Source: Myxococcota bacterium
Lineage (GTDB): Bacteria > Myxococcota_A > Polyangia > Palsa-1104 > JAEUJZ01
Length of the DNA stretch: 64,000 nucleotides
Direction of reading: 5' to 3'
NCBI GenBank assembly: GCA_025057315.1
Contig: JANWXW010000049.1
Location: forward strand, 1-64,000
A model generated the notes under the pieces. That model had not been told where the DNA came from. It did not search any database and saw only the letters and a list, made by a program, of their open reading frames with translations. The translations under genes were made by a program, and so were the position numbers. Of this stretch, positions 27,531 through 36,174 are shown piece by piece; the stretch's first letter is position 1; each line of letters begins with the position of its first letter.

Positions 27531-28118
27531 CTACTTCATGTGCCGCGCCATGTGCTCCTTGAGCGCCATGCGCGCGCGGTGCAGTCGGGACTTCACGGTG
27601 CCCTCGGGCAGGCCTGTGATCTCGACGATCTCTTCATAAGATAGCTCCTCTATGTCTCGTAGCACGATCAGCATCCGGTGCTCCTCGTCTAGCCTGGCGA
27701 TTCCCTCGCGTACGATGCGCTCGAGCTGAAGGCCTGCCAGCGCCTCGTGCGGGTCTGCCGCCCGCTCCCCCATGGTTGACGGCTCCGCGCCGAGCAGCTC
27801 ACCCTCTGAGGTGGAATCTAGGTCGTGGGTCCGCTGTTGCGCACGGCGGCCAAGGTACTTGATGCGGTTTTTGCAAAGGTTTGTAGCGATGCGGTAAAGC
27901 CACGTTGAGAACTTGCATTCGCCGCGGAAGCTGTCGATGGTCTTAAAGACCATGACAAAGACTTCCTGGGCGATGTCCTCGGCCTCCTGGTGGCTGCCGA
28001 GCATGCGGTACACCAGGTTATAGATGCGATCCTGGTAGGTGCGCACAAACTCGACGAAAGCCTGCTCGTCGCGGCTCTGGAGGCGCTTGATAAGCAGGCG
28101 CTCTCGCAGGGGCCCCAT
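27531..28118 (-). CDS. ECF RNA polymerase sigma factor (RpoE-like)
   Basis: 195 residues with sigma-70 region 2 (about 20-90: FVRTYQDRIYNLVYRMLG, AEDIAQEVFVMVFK, FSTWLYRIATNLCKNRIK). A linker rich in acidic residues follows, then region 4 (about 140-190: LDEEHRMLIVLRDIEELSYE, GLPEGTVKSRLHRARMAL). Directs RNA polymerase to its own regulon and is normally restrained by the adjacent anti-sigma. It is 13 bases after the outer-membrane protein gene, so the three may be co-expressed. Confidence 0.93.
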   Translation of the reverse strand: MGPLRERLLIKRLQSRDEQAFVEFVRTYQDRIYNLVYRMLGSHQEAEDIAQEVFVMVFKTIDSFRGECKFSTWLYRIATNLCKNRIKYLGRRAQQRTHDLDSTSEGELLGAEPSTMGERAADPHEALAGLQLERIVREGIARLDEEHRMLIVLRDIEELSYEEIVEITGLPEGTVKSRLHRARMALKEHMARHMK

Positions 28119-28131
28119 GTGCCGTTTCTTC

Positions 28132-29181
28132 CTAGTCCCGGAACAGCCGGAACCCCAAGAGCAGCACCGTCTCTAGTCCGCCCGAGAGCCGCTGGCGCAT
28201 GCCCAGGTCGAAGGCAAAGCGCGGGTTGAAGTATCCCAGCCCGGCCGAGACGTGGTGACCGTTGGTGTGGCTATCGTAGAGGTAGCCGGCACGCAGGGGG
28301 AGCCGGTCAGCGACGGAATACTCCAAGCCTCCACCGGCGCGCACCACGGTGCGGTTGTGGACTTCTTGGCAGGGGTCTGAATCTGGGCCGACGCAGTTCT
28401 GGTAGCCGGTGAAGTTGATGAGGACATCGGCGGCGATGGTGAGCCGGTGTGTCAGCCATGTCGCCAGGCCGCTGCCGAGCATCGTCGGCTGTTCGACTCC
28501 ATGGCCCCATAGGTTTTGGCCAACCAGTCCGAGCGTGAGCCGGTCGAGCACCCGCACCGTGATCCCCACATCGAAAGAAACGACATTGTTCACCGAGCCC
28601 AGATCGTAGACTCGGTCGGCATCGATGCGCGGGTTGCTGGGGGAAAAATCCCCGGGGAGCTGGTCCTGCGGCAGCGCCACCGTGCTAGAGAAGTAGCCAT
28701 ATTTGGTCGTTAGGCCGAGGATGAAGCGGTCGCCCAGGGGGAAGGCGGACACCAGGCCCACTTCATGTCCGTGGCGCACCATCTGTACATCGCGGATGGA
28801 GATCACGCGGCTGCCCGGGGCTTCGTGCTCCGCCACGCGCAGACCCAACTGCGGCGTCTCGCGCAAAAAAGTATAGTATAGTCCCATAGCCAACCGGCGC
28901 TGCGTCACAGAGTCGGCCACCGACACGTGGAGCGCGTGCCCCAAATGTTGGATGCGGAAGCTATAAAACCCAGTTACAATGTACTGACGTAGCAGCGCGA
29001 TGCCTGAGGGATTGAGCAGGACCCCTTCGGCTCCCGTGGCCGCCGCGCGCAGGCTGTCGCCCATCGCCAGCGAGCGCAGCCCCTGCACCGGCTCCAGGGC
29101 ATGAACCGGTCCGGCGCAGACCCAGGCCACCAGGCCCGCCACGGCGCGGAGGGGAAGAGAGAGAGGGCGCAGGGTCTTCAT
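28132..29181 (-). CDS. Outer-membrane beta-barrel protein (PorV/FadL-like)
   Basis: 349 residues from ATG 29181. Signal peptide MKTLRPLSLPLRAVAGLVAW ending near VHA, then GLRSLAMGDSLRAAATGAEGVLLNPSGIAL, the N-terminal hallmark of the PorV/UPF0164/OmpP1 group (short NP-G-L motif after a loop). Alternating strands continue to a terminal Phe-rich strand (LLLGFRLFRD). Predicted outer-membrane barrel. Gene order barrel-sigma-antisigma suggests that the sigma responds to outer-membrane state or controls this protein; that is inference. Confidence 0.75.
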   Translation of the reverse strand: MKTLRPLSLPLRAVAGLVAWVCAGPVHALEPVQGLRSLAMGDSLRAAATGAEGVLLNPSGIALLRQYIVTGFYSFRIQHLGHALHVSVADSVTQRRLAMGLYYTFLRETPQLGLRVAEHEAPGSRVISIRDVQMVRHGHEVGLVSAFPLGDRFILGLTTKYGYFSSTVALPQDQLPGDFSPSNPRIDADRVYDLGSVNNVVSFDVGITVRVLDRLTLGLVGQNLWGHGVEQPTMLGSGLATWLTHRLTIAADVLINFTGYQNCVGPDSDPCQEVHNRTVVRAGGGLEYSVADRLPLRAGYLYDSHTNGHHVSAGLGYFNPRFAFDLGMRQRLSGGLETVLLLGFRLFRD

Positions 29182-29303
29182 TGCTGGCCAGTTGGTTGCC
29201 CCGCGAGACTCCACGGCCAGCCCAGCTCACCTGCAGCCTTGCCTCCGAGTCTCCCGAGGGCTGCCAGCCATCATAGTCGGCCCAAGCTCCCTGTCTATCC
29301 CCT

Positions 29304-30068
29304 CTATCGGGCCAGCGGGCCAGCAGGGCTCGCTCGGGGCGGGCAGTTCGACCGGGCTGCCGCCCGCCCCGGGTGCACTGCCATCGGTTCGAGGAAGCCA
29401 TGCTCGCTGAAGCTGTAATACCCCCCCCGCGCCACGACCACATGATCCAGCAGGGGAATGCCCAGCATCTGCCCCACGGCTTGAAGGCGCAGCGTGAGCT
29501 GCTCATCGTGGACACTGGGCCCCGGCTCGCCGCTTGGATGGTTGTGCGCCACCAGGGCTGCGGCCATGCCCTCGCGCACCAGGGGCCGGAACACGTCAGC
29601 CGCGCTCACCTGCACCCGGTCCACCTGGCCGAGCGCCGCCATGTGACGGCAGCGGATGCGGTGCCGCGCATCGAGACCAAACACGTGGAGCGCCTCCTGC
29701 TCGCCGTGGGCCAGCTCGGCGCGGAGCAGCTGGGCCACATCCGCCGGGCTGCGAACCTGATGGCCGTATAGCGGCTCATGCAGCAGCGCCCGGCGGCCCA
29801 GTTCCAGGGCCGCCTTGATCTGTGCGGCGCGGGCAGGCCCGATGCCCGGTATACGGCACAGCTCCCCCAGCCCAGTCCGCCGTAGGCCAGATGGACCTCC
29901 GGCCCAGTCGAGCAGCCGCCGCGCGCTCGGGGTGCAGGCTCCGGAGCCCATCACCAGGGCCAGCAGCTCCTCGTCTGCAAGGCTCTCGGCCCCCAAAAAG
30001 GCGAGTCGCTCCCGCGGCCGCTCCGCCGCTGCTCGCCTGGCAAAACTCTCGTCCCGCAGCGAGCTCAC
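29304..30068 (-). CDS. radC: RadC/MPN (JAB) domain protein
   Basis: 254 residues. N-terminal UPF0758 segment (RPRERLAFLGAESLADEEL), helix-hairpin-helix (LCRIPGIGPARAAQIKAALEL), then the MPN zinc site HNHPSGEPGPSVHD with His175, His177 and Asp188. Historically linked to DNA repair, but the biochemical role is unsettled. The last ~28 residues (after GFLEPMAV) are unusually basic and Pro/Ala-rich, beyond the normal RadC end. Divergent from the SUMF1-like gene with 50 bases between. Confidence 0.92.
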   Translation of the reverse strand: MSSLRDESFARRAAAERPRERLAFLGAESLADEELLALVMGSGACTPSARRLLDWAGGPSGLRRTGLGELCRIPGIGPARAAQIKAALELGRRALLHEPLYGHQVRSPADVAQLLRAELAHGEQEALHVFGLDARHRIRCRHMAALGQVDRVQVSAADVFRPLVREGMAAALVAHNHPSGEPGPSVHDEQLTLRLQAVGQMLGIPLLDHVVVARGGYYSFSEHGFLEPMAVHPGRAAARSNCPPRASPAGPLAR

Positions 30069-30118
30069 CGCGGAACCCTTTCCACAAGGGCCTCAGCTGA
30101 GGTAGGAAGGAGCCCACC

Positions 30119-30856
30119 ATGTCGTTCCTGCTGTTCCTGTACGGGCTGCTGGGCCCTGTCCCGGACGACATGGTGGCTGTGCCGGCAGGCCCCTTCTTGC
30201 GCGGCGACGATAGAGGGGATCCCGACGAGCGGCCACAGCGGCGCATGCACCTGGAGAGTTTCTATATCGATCGCACCGAGGTCACCCGAGCGGCCTATGC
30301 GCGCTGCGTCTTCGCCCGACGGTGCCGCCCTCCTCGAGGGGGGGCGGGCGCAGGCAATCTGCCGGTGGTGGGCGTCTCCTGGCACGACGCCGTGGCCTAC
30401 TGTGCCTTTGTGGGCAAGCGGCTCCCGACAGAGGCGGAGTGGGAGAAAGCCGCTCGGGGTCCGCACGGACGGCGTTACCCGTGGGGAGAAACCATGAGCT
30501 GTCGCCTGGCCAATGTTGGCAACTTCCAGGGCGACGGTCGTTGCGCCGGCCAAGGTCCACCGGGGCGGCCAGTGCCCCCAGGCAGCTACCCCCAGGGCGC
30601 CTCGCCCTACGGCGCGCTCGACATGGCTGGCAACGTCTGGGAGTGGGTGGCCGATCGATATGCACCCCGCCCCGCTGCAGGGGCGAGCTCGGGCGCTTCG
30701 CATCCAGGAGGCGCTGGGCCAGATGGAGGCGGCGGCCTGGGCGTTGTACGTGGAGGCGGATGCTGTTCGATCTTCGGCCTGCCTAGGGCCTCGGACCGAC
30801 TTGCACTGCCGACAACGTATCACGACATTGATATTGGGTTCCGCTGCGCGCGGTAA
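30119..30856 (+). CDS. SUMF1/FGE-sulfatase-domain protein
   Basis: 245 residues. MVAVPAGPFLRGDD, FYIDRTEVTRAAYARCV, PVVGVSWHDAVAYCAF, KRLPTEAEWEKAARG and DMAGNVWEWVADRY are the classic FGE-sulfatase blocks, closing with VVRGGGCCS and GFRCAR. In true formylglycine-generating enzymes two copper-binding cysteines sit further along after RGGS; here a CC pair lies directly after RGGG, so the site differs. Probably one of the many Myxococcota SUMF1-fold proteins not acting on sulfatases. No sulfatase gene is in the window. A short hydrophobic N-terminus (SFLLFLYGLLGPV) may be a signal. Confidence 0.85.
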   Translation: MSFLLFLYGLLGPVPDDMVAVPAGPFLRGDDRGDPDERPQRRMHLESFYIDRTEVTRAAYARCVFARRCRPPRGGAGAGNLPVVGVSWHDAVAYCAFVGKRLPTEAEWEKAARGPHGRRYPWGETMSCRLANVGNFQGDGRCAGQGPPGRPVPPGSYPQGASPYGALDMAGNVWEWVADRYAPRPAAGASSGASHPGGAGPDGGGGLGVVRGGGCCSIFGLPRASDRLALPTTYHDIDIGFRCAR

Positions 30857-30871
30857 AGACGGAAGGTCGCC

Positions 30872-31489
30872 GTGCTGTCCGCGCTGATGCTCCTGGTCGC
30901 TTTGCTGGCCCCATCCGCCGCTCCGGTGGGAGCGCCGCCGTGGGTGGGGCGCTGCCTGGCCCAGCTTCGCCCGGCCGCGCTGGAGCACGGTGCGCCGCTG
31001 CCCATCGACAGCCCGCGCGGCGCCGACCACGGCACCTGTGCTGCCCGCTGCGCGGGGCACTGCTTCCTGCTCGGCGACTTCGATGGAGACGGCCGCATCC
31101 GCGAGCTGGCCGTGGCCGGCCCCTCCGAGGTCCTGCTGTTCCACGAGGTGGATAGGACCAGGGGCCGCCGCTCCCGTGCCACCCTCGCCCAGCGGCTTCC
31201 GATCGAGGGAGAGGAGCCAGCCCTGCTGTCGTCCCGTCGGGCAGTCCGCTTCGCTGAGGAGGTGGGGCTGCTTCGAGACGGCAAGTCCCCCTTGCCGCAG
31301 CTGAGCCGGAGCGAGCGCATCGCTTTCGGCCTGATCGTCTGGCGGAGCGGGCCGGCAGAAGATCCCCTCCCTGAGGGAGAGGAGGAGCACGGGCGTGGCG
31401 GTGACTCTGGAGACCTGCTGCTGGGCATCTATGACACCAGCGGGCTGAGCTACCGGCTCCAAAAGGTCCTCCCACTTGGCTCGCCTTGA
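30872..31489 (+). CDS. Secreted protein with a DxDGDG calcium-like loop
   Basis: 205 residues, GTG start, 15 bases after the SUMF1-like gene. Signal peptide (LSALMLLVALLAPSAA), a mature start with four cysteines, then LLGDFDGDGRIRELAV, an FG-GAP/VCBS-type calcium loop that usually marks surface repeats. No other domain recognised. Co-transcription with the SUMF1-like gene is likely. Confidence 0.65.
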   Translation: MLSALMLLVALLAPSAAPVGAPPWVGRCLAQLRPAALEHGAPLPIDSPRGADHGTCAARCAGHCFLLGDFDGDGRIRELAVAGPSEVLLFHEVDRTRGRRSRATLAQRLPIEGEEPALLSSRRAVRFAEEVGLLRDGKSPLPQLSRSERIAFGLIVWRSGPAEDPLPEGEEEHGRGGDSGDLLLGIYDTSGLSYRLQKVLPLGSP

Positions 31490-31534
31490 CGACCCCTGCC
31501 CCCCCGGAGATAACCGCTCTCCAGGAGGGTCACG

Positions 31535-32026
31535 ATGAGCATGGCGCCTGACGAGATCTGCCGCCGCCTGGGGGAGGCGTGGTTCCGAGAACACTTCCAG
31601 CAGCTGACCACGGCCCAGATGAAAGAGGGTCTCTCGGATGCAAAGATCCCGACGGTCCGTGCACCGGGACAGATGAGCACGCGCAAACGCAACGAGGAGT
31701 GGGCACGGCGCATGTGGCGCAGCTTGCCTACCCCAACCAACAAGATTGGTGGGTACGTGCTCTACCAGTGGCTTAGCCGCCACCGCAACGAGATGATGGG
31801 CGCCTTCCTGGATGCTCTCGGTGTAGCCCATAACGCCGGCCTGACCGAGGAGGATTTCTGGCCGCGGGTCGACGATGAAAAGCTCCTTGCAGCCGCGCGC
31901 GCTCTGCTCGATTCGGGACGCTTTGACCGCAAGGAGGTAGCAGCCTACCTGCTGTTTCTGGAGGCCCAGCACCAGACCGACCGGCTGGCGCCGCTGCGCC
32001 TGGCCGAACTGCTTCCACCGGCATGA
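31535..32026 (+). CDS. Uncharacterised soluble protein
   Basis: 163 residues, mostly helical, no signal peptide or membrane segment. ATG at 31535 follows a caggagggt ribosome site. It has an acidic/basic pattern (ICRRLGEAWFREHF, IGGYVLYQWLSRHRNEM, LLAAARALLDSGRF) and codon use like its neighbours. I do not recognise a family. The run of ordered amphipathic helices argues for a genuine folded protein. Confidence 0.7.
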   Translation: MSMAPDEICRRLGEAWFREHFQQLTTAQMKEGLSDAKIPTVRAPGQMSTRKRNEEWARRMWRSLPTPTNKIGGYVLYQWLSRHRNEMMGAFLDALGVAHNAGLTEEDFWPRVDDEKLLAAARALLDSGRFDRKEVAAYLLFLEAQHQTDRLAPLRLAELLPPA

Positions 32027-32122
32027 GGCCGGCCCTGCGGCCGGATTGGCCTGTGGCGCGGGGCCCGGCCGCCGGACGAGCCGATTGTTGCGGTGTGCAA
32101 TGTTTTCTCTACAATCGTCCGA

Positions 32123-33724
32123 GTGAGCCGCTCCCTTGCCCTGGTTCGCTTGCTCATTGGAATGGGGGTGTTGCTTGCAGGTCCATCGACCGCGCTGCCC
32201 CAGCAGGGAGCGCGGTCCGCCTCCAACCTCCAAGCTGTGCGCGAGCAGCGCATTGGCCGGCTGCGGCAGGAGGTGGCCGAGCTGCTGCGTCGGCCGCCGC
32301 TGTCCAAGCTTCGCGTGGGCCTGGAGGTTCTGGATGCCGACAGCGGTGAGGTGCTCCTGTCGCACAACGCCGATGCCCCCTTCAACCCGGCCTCCAACAC
32401 CAAAATCTTGACCACCGCTGCGGCCATGAAGTTGCTTGGCGCGGACTGGAGCTACCGCACCCTGCTTCTGGCCGGGCCAGAGCGTCCCCAGGCCGTGGCC
32501 TCGTTGGCACCGGAGCCCTCGGGCCCACCTCCGCCGGGCGTGCTGCGGGCTGACCTGTTTCTGCAGGGCAGCGGGGACCCGAGTCTCAACCTGTCGCACC
32601 TGGCTCGGCTGGCCCGCAGCCTCGCCCGCGCTGGCATCCAGCGCGTCGAGGGCGATCTCATCGTGGACAGCCAGTTTCGTTCCCTGGAGAACCTGGACCG
32701 CGGCCCAGGCCCGGCCCTGGGGGGCGGGGCTCTTTTGCTCCACCGCAACGTTTACACCGTGCGCGTCAGCCCGAGCACTGAGGGCCAGGCGGCCTCGGTA
32801 ACCATAGAGCCGCGCTTCCCCTCTTTGGTCCTGGAGGCACGGGTGCAGACGGTTCGCGGCAAGCGCGCTCGCATCTTCATCGACCATGCCCGCCACCATG
32901 GCCGCCTGGTGGTCACCGTGCGCGGTCGCATCGGCGCGCGGCACGGTGACCTGATCGAGCGGCGCCGGATGCCCGACGGGGGCCTCATGGCGGCCGTGGC
33001 GCTGGCCCAGGCCCTGGCTGACTTCGGCATCGAGCTGACCGGACAGGTCCGCGTTGGGAGCCCGCCGCCCGGGCCGCTGCGCGTGCTCGCCGAGCACCGC
33101 GGGCCGCTCATCGAGGCTTGTCGCGTATCGAACAAAGACAGCGACAACTTCGTAGCGGAGGTCATCCTGAAGACCCTGGGGGGCGTCCGCTTCGGGCAGC
33201 CAGGAACGCTGGAAAAGGGCGTGCGCGCCGTCGGGGAGTGGCTGCGCTTGATGGGCTTGGACCCCGCGCGCGTGCGCATCGTGAACGGATCCGGCCTGAC
33301 CCACGAGAACCGCGTTCGCCCTGTGGATCTGGCGCATCTCTTGCGCATGCTGTACCACGACCTCGAGGTGGCACCGGAGTTCCTGCAGTCCTTGGCGATT
33401 GGCGGCATCGACGGTACCATCCGCCACCGGTTCCGCGGCGCCAGCGTCGGCCTGGTGCGGGCCAAGACCGGGACCCTGTCGGGCGTCTCGACCCTGTCCG
33501 GCTACGTGGGCGAACGCCAGGGGGTGCTGGTCTTTGCCATCATGGTGGAGGGCTTCCGCTGGAAGCGTCTGGAAGAGGTCCGTCATGCGCAGGTGCTCCT
33601 GGTCGAGAGCTTGCTGCGCTTTGTGCGCCAGGGCGGGGAGACATCCGTGCCGCCGCGTCTGCCGGCAACCCCGGAGCTGCCTGAAGCAGCAGCGGACGCC
33701 GTGGACGAGGCCGACCCGGTGTAG
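32123..33724 (+). CDS. dacB: D-alanyl-D-alanine carboxypeptidase/endopeptidase (PBP4 type)
   Basis: 533 residues. All three class C penicillin-binding motifs are present: SNTK (Ser91, Lys94), SNKDSDN later in the protein, and KTGTLSGVSTLSGY near the end, with GGGALLLHRNVYTV in the inserted PBP4 domain. Trims or cuts peptide cross-links of peptidoglycan in the periplasm. GTG 32123 gives a good signal peptide (SRSLALVRLLIGMGVLLAG); a GTG at 32093 would add 10 residues. Its 3' end overlaps a minus-strand gene by 142 bases. Confidence 0.93.
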   Translation: MSRSLALVRLLIGMGVLLAGPSTALPQQGARSASNLQAVREQRIGRLRQEVAELLRRPPLSKLRVGLEVLDADSGEVLLSHNADAPFNPASNTKILTTAAAMKLLGADWSYRTLLLAGPERPQAVASLAPEPSGPPPPGVLRADLFLQGSGDPSLNLSHLARLARSLARAGIQRVEGDLIVDSQFRSLENLDRGPGPALGGGALLLHRNVYTVRVSPSTEGQAASVTIEPRFPSLVLEARVQTVRGKRARIFIDHARHHGRLVVTVRGRIGARHGDLIERRRMPDGGLMAAVALAQALADFGIELTGQVRVGSPPPGPLRVLAEHRGPLIEACRVSNKDSDNFVAEVILKTLGGVRFGQPGTLEKGVRAVGEWLRLMGLDPARVRIVNGSGLTHENRVRPVDLAHLLRMLYHDLEVAPEFLQSLAIGGIDGTIRHRFRGASVGLVRAKTGTLSGVSTLSGYVGERQGVLVFAIMVEGFRWKRLEEVRHAQVLLVESLLRFVRQGGETSVPPRLPATPELPEAAADAVDEADPV

Positions 33725-34056
33725 CTGCGGCTGCGCGCCTCCAGCAGCATCACGGCATCGAACCTTCGCCCATCGATGAGGTCGCTCACCAGGGCATCAT
33801 ATAGGGCCCGGCGCAGCTGGTTCCCGTCCGGCGGGCCGGCCGCTTGACCCCGGGGTGGAGGCGGCAGTTCCTCCAGGCGCAGCGGAGGCGGCCCGTCAGG
33901 TGGCGGGGACAAACAGCGGTTCAAATGATGGAGCAGGCGCGCCCGCTCGCGCAGCAGGCCCCTGTGGAGCACAGGCTCGTCCTCCACCGCAGCGATGAGC
34001 TGATCCAGGGAACCGAGCAGGTCACGGGCGATGTCAATCGGGTCCACTGACGTCAT
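33583..34056 (-). CDS. Uncharacterised protein, tail overlapping dacB
   Basis: 157 residues from ATG 34056. The first ~110 residues look coding (VDPIDIARDLLGSLDQLIAA, ALYDALVSDLIDGRRFDAVM). The last ~47 residues (Ser/Ala/Arg-rich) lie in the 142-base overlap with dacB and read like an antisense shadow, so the natural stop may have been lost or the overlap is tolerated. No family is recognised. Its upstream region carries paired hairpins and direct repeats (34127-34300). Confidence 0.5.
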   Translation of the reverse strand: MTSVDPIDIARDLLGSLDQLIAAVEDEPVLHRGLLRERARLLHHLNRCLSPPPDGPPPLRLEELPPPPRGQAAGPPDGNQLRRALYDALVSDLIDGRRFDAVMLLEARSRSYTGSASSTASAAASGSSGVAGRRGGTDVSPPWRTKRSKLSTRSTCA

Positions 34057-34126
34057 GCCCGGCCTGCTTTGCATCCACCGTGCCGCGCCCGGGCCCGCGC
34101 CGGCTGCGGGCCTTCCAGGGCAGACC

Positions 34127-34161
34127 GTCCGAATGCCGGACAGGGCGTCCGGATATCGGAC
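34127..34161. repeat. Two tandem gtccg-N5-cggac hairpins
   Basis: Inverted repeats gtccgaatgccggac (34127-34141) and gtccggatatcggac (34147-34161) recur with a 20-base period. Half-sites are the same 5-mer pair with different loops. The arrangement suggests a doubled operator upstream of the 34056 gene or a structured leader RNA. Confidence 0.5.
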
Positions 34162-34260
34162 GGACCCCTTGGGCTGTGGGTCCACCCCAGGGGCCGCGCT
34201 GCCCCAGACCTTGTGCGGGCCGTACCAGACCTGGTTGCAAGGTGGCCGAACCTTCCGCTG

Positions 34261-34300
34261 AGGTTCGCTTGGGCTTCGCATCAGGTTCGCTCGGGCTTCG
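34261..34300. repeat. 18-base direct repeat, 22-base period
   Basis: aggttcgcttgggcttcg at 34261-34278 and its copy at 34283-34300 differ at one base (t/c at position 10). They lie between the oppC-like gene end and the minus-strand unknown gene, near the tandem hairpins. Confidence 0.55.
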
Positions 34301-34348
34301 GACGAGCGCTAGGGCCCCTAGCTCCCCCCAACCCGTGGGCCGTGCTGC

Positions 34349-35176
34349 CTACAGCCGCGCCCGCCGCGGGTCCAGGTGGTCGCGCAGCCCGTCTCCGACC
34401 AGGTTGCAAGCCAACACGAGCAGGGCAATCGCCAGCCCGGGCGCCACCAGCAGGTGCTGCGTGCGCCAGAAGTAGGCTGTGCCTTGGGCCAGCAACGCCC
34501 CCCAGGTGTAAGGCAAGGGTGGACCCAGCCCGAGGAAGCTCAGGCTGGCCTCCACCAGCACCACGCCCGCAAACCCAAAGGTGGCCTGCACGATGAGCGG
34601 CGGCAGGATGTTGGGCAGCACATGCCGCAGCAAGATCCGCCCAGGACCAGCGCCCAGAAGGCGCGCAGCCAGCACGAACTCCCGCTCGCGTACGGCCAGC
34701 ACCTGACCGCGCGCCACCCGCGCATAACCCACCCAGCCATTGGCCGCCAGGGCCAGGACCAGGATGCCCAGCCCCGGCCGCCGCGCCACGGCCACGATCG
34801 TCAGGTTGAGCAGGATGCCGGGGAAAGCTAGGAGCACATCGATGATGCGCATGACCACCTCGTCCACCACCCCGCCCGCGTACCCGGCCACGGTGCCCAC
34901 CAGCGTCCCGAACACCAGGCACAGGCCCACCACCGACAGCGAGACCAGGGCCGCCAGGCGCGCCCCATGGACCATTTGCGCCAGCAGGTCGCAGCCGTTC
35001 TCATCGGTGCCGAGCCAGTGCGCCCGGGAGGGGCCCTGGAGCAGGTGGTCCAGGTCCTGCGCCGTCGGGCTCTGGCTGACCAGCACCGGCCCGAGCAGCG
35101 CCAGGCCAAAAAACATCCCGAGTAGCCCCAGCCCCACCCAGGTGCCCACGCCCAGGGACCGTGCCGTGCCCCTCAT
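34349..35176 (-). CDS. ABC peptide transporter permease (DppC/OppC-like)
   Basis: 275 residues. N-terminal helix then [20 protein letters not shown], the conserved OppC motif, and the EAA loop [24 protein letters not shown]. About six membrane helices. Forms the channel with the DppB-like protein, importing peptides or similar solutes. ATG overlaps the stop of the DppB-like gene by 4 bases. No ATPase gene (DppD/F) follows. Confidence 0.93.
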   Translation of the reverse strand: MRGTARSLGVGTWVGLGLLGMFFGLALLGPVLVSQSPTAQDLDHLLQGPSRAHWLGTDENGCDLLAQMVHGARLAALVSLSVVGLCLVFGTLVGTVAGYAGGVVDEVVMRIIDVLLAFPGILLNLTIVAVARRPGLGILVLALAANGWVGYARVARGQVLAVREREFVLAARLLGAGPGRILLRHVLPNILPPLIVQATFGFAGVVLVEASLSFLGLGPPLPYTWGALLAQGTAYFWRTQHLLVAPGLAIALLVLACNLVGDGLRDHLDPRRARL

Positions 35177-36171
35177 ACGCGGATCCTCGGATCGGCCAGG
35201 CCGTAAAGCAGGTCCACCAGAAAGTTCACGCCCACATAGAGCCCGGCGATGACCAAGGCGCAGCCCTGCACCATGCGGTAGTCACGCTGGGCAATCGCCT
35301 CCAGCAGCAGCGTCCCCAGCCCCGGCCGCGCGAACACCTTCTCGGTGACCACGGCGCCGGCCAGCAGCGCGCCGAACTGCATGCCGGCGATGGTGATGAC
35401 CGGGATGAGGGCGTTGCGCAGCGCGTGCTTGAGCACCACCCGCGCCGGCGAAAGGCCCTTGGCCCGCGCAGTGCGCACGTAGTCCTCGCCGAGCACCTCG
35501 AGCAGCGAGGAGCGGGTCATGCGCGCCAGCATGGCCATCAGATGCGTGCCGAGCATGAAGGCAGGCAGGATGAGGCCCGAGAGCCGATCGGTCTCCTCGC
35601 CCGGCCCGGGGAGCTGTGGCAGCAGATGCTGCAGCATCCCCGGCCGCACGTAAAACAGGTACAGCAGCATGGGCCCGAGCCACATCGCCGGCATGCTGAT
35701 ACCCGACAGCGCGACCACCGTGGCCGCCGCATCCCAGCCGGTGCGTGCGCGCAGCGCCGCCACGGTACCCAGGGGCAGCGCCAAGCCCAGCGCGACGACC
35801 ATGGCCGCCACAGCCAGCTCCACCGTGTAGGGCAGAACCGCGGCGATGCGGGAGGCCACCGTGCGCGTGCGGTCCGGGCAGCTCAGCCCCAGCGTGCCGT
35901 CCAGGATGCTGGCCAAGAAGCGGCCAAACTGCACCTGGAGCGGCTGGTCCAGGTCCATGCACCGGCGCAGCTGCAGCTTGTCCTCTGGGCGGGCCTCCTC
36001 GCCCAGCAGGTTATCGACGGGGTCACCCGGGACCATGTGGAGCAGCAGAAACACCAGCGCCACGGCTCCGCAGATGGCCAGCAGGCTCCCTAGCAGGCGC
36101 CGGAGCAGAAAGCGCCGGAGACGATAGGTTCCACCGAGGCCCCGGAGCAGCAGATCGACGAGCATGGGCAC
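35173..36171 (-). CDS. ABC peptide transporter permease (DppB/OppB-like)
   Basis: 332 residues. Typical DppB start [20 protein letters not shown] and HMVPGDPV, then the EAA loop [25 protein letters not shown]. The partner is DppC-like. It starts 3 bases after the stop of the Cys-rich lipoprotein gene upstream, in the position where a substrate-binding protein gene would normally be. Confidence 0.93.
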   Translation of the reverse strand: MPMLVDLLLRGLGGTYRLRRFLLRRLLGSLLAICGAVALVFLLLHMVPGDPVDNLLGEEARPEDKLQLRRCMDLDQPLQVQFGRFLASILDGTLGLSCPDRTRTVASRIAAVLPYTVELAVAAMVVALGLALPLGTVAALRARTGWDAAATVVALSGISMPAMWLGPMLLYLFYVRPGMLQHLLPQLPGPGEETDRLSGLILPAFMLGTHLMAMLARMTRSSLLEVLGEDYVRTARAKGLSPARVVLKHALRNALIPVITIAGMQFGALLAGAVVTEKVFARPGLGTLLLEAIAQRDYRMVQGCALVIAGLYVGVNFLVDLLYGLADPRIRV

Positions 36172-36174
36172 GGC

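Noticed and set aside
29380..29400. tRNA T-loop-like sequence ggttcgaggaagcc
   Set aside because: No matching acceptor, D or anticodon arms can be folded around it; it lies inside radC.
30065..33586. A very long open minus-strand frame (about 1170 codons) spanning radC to dacB
   Set aside because: It lies opposite five well-supported genes with clear motifs; GC-rich DNA keeps such antisense frames open. Its peptide has no family signature.
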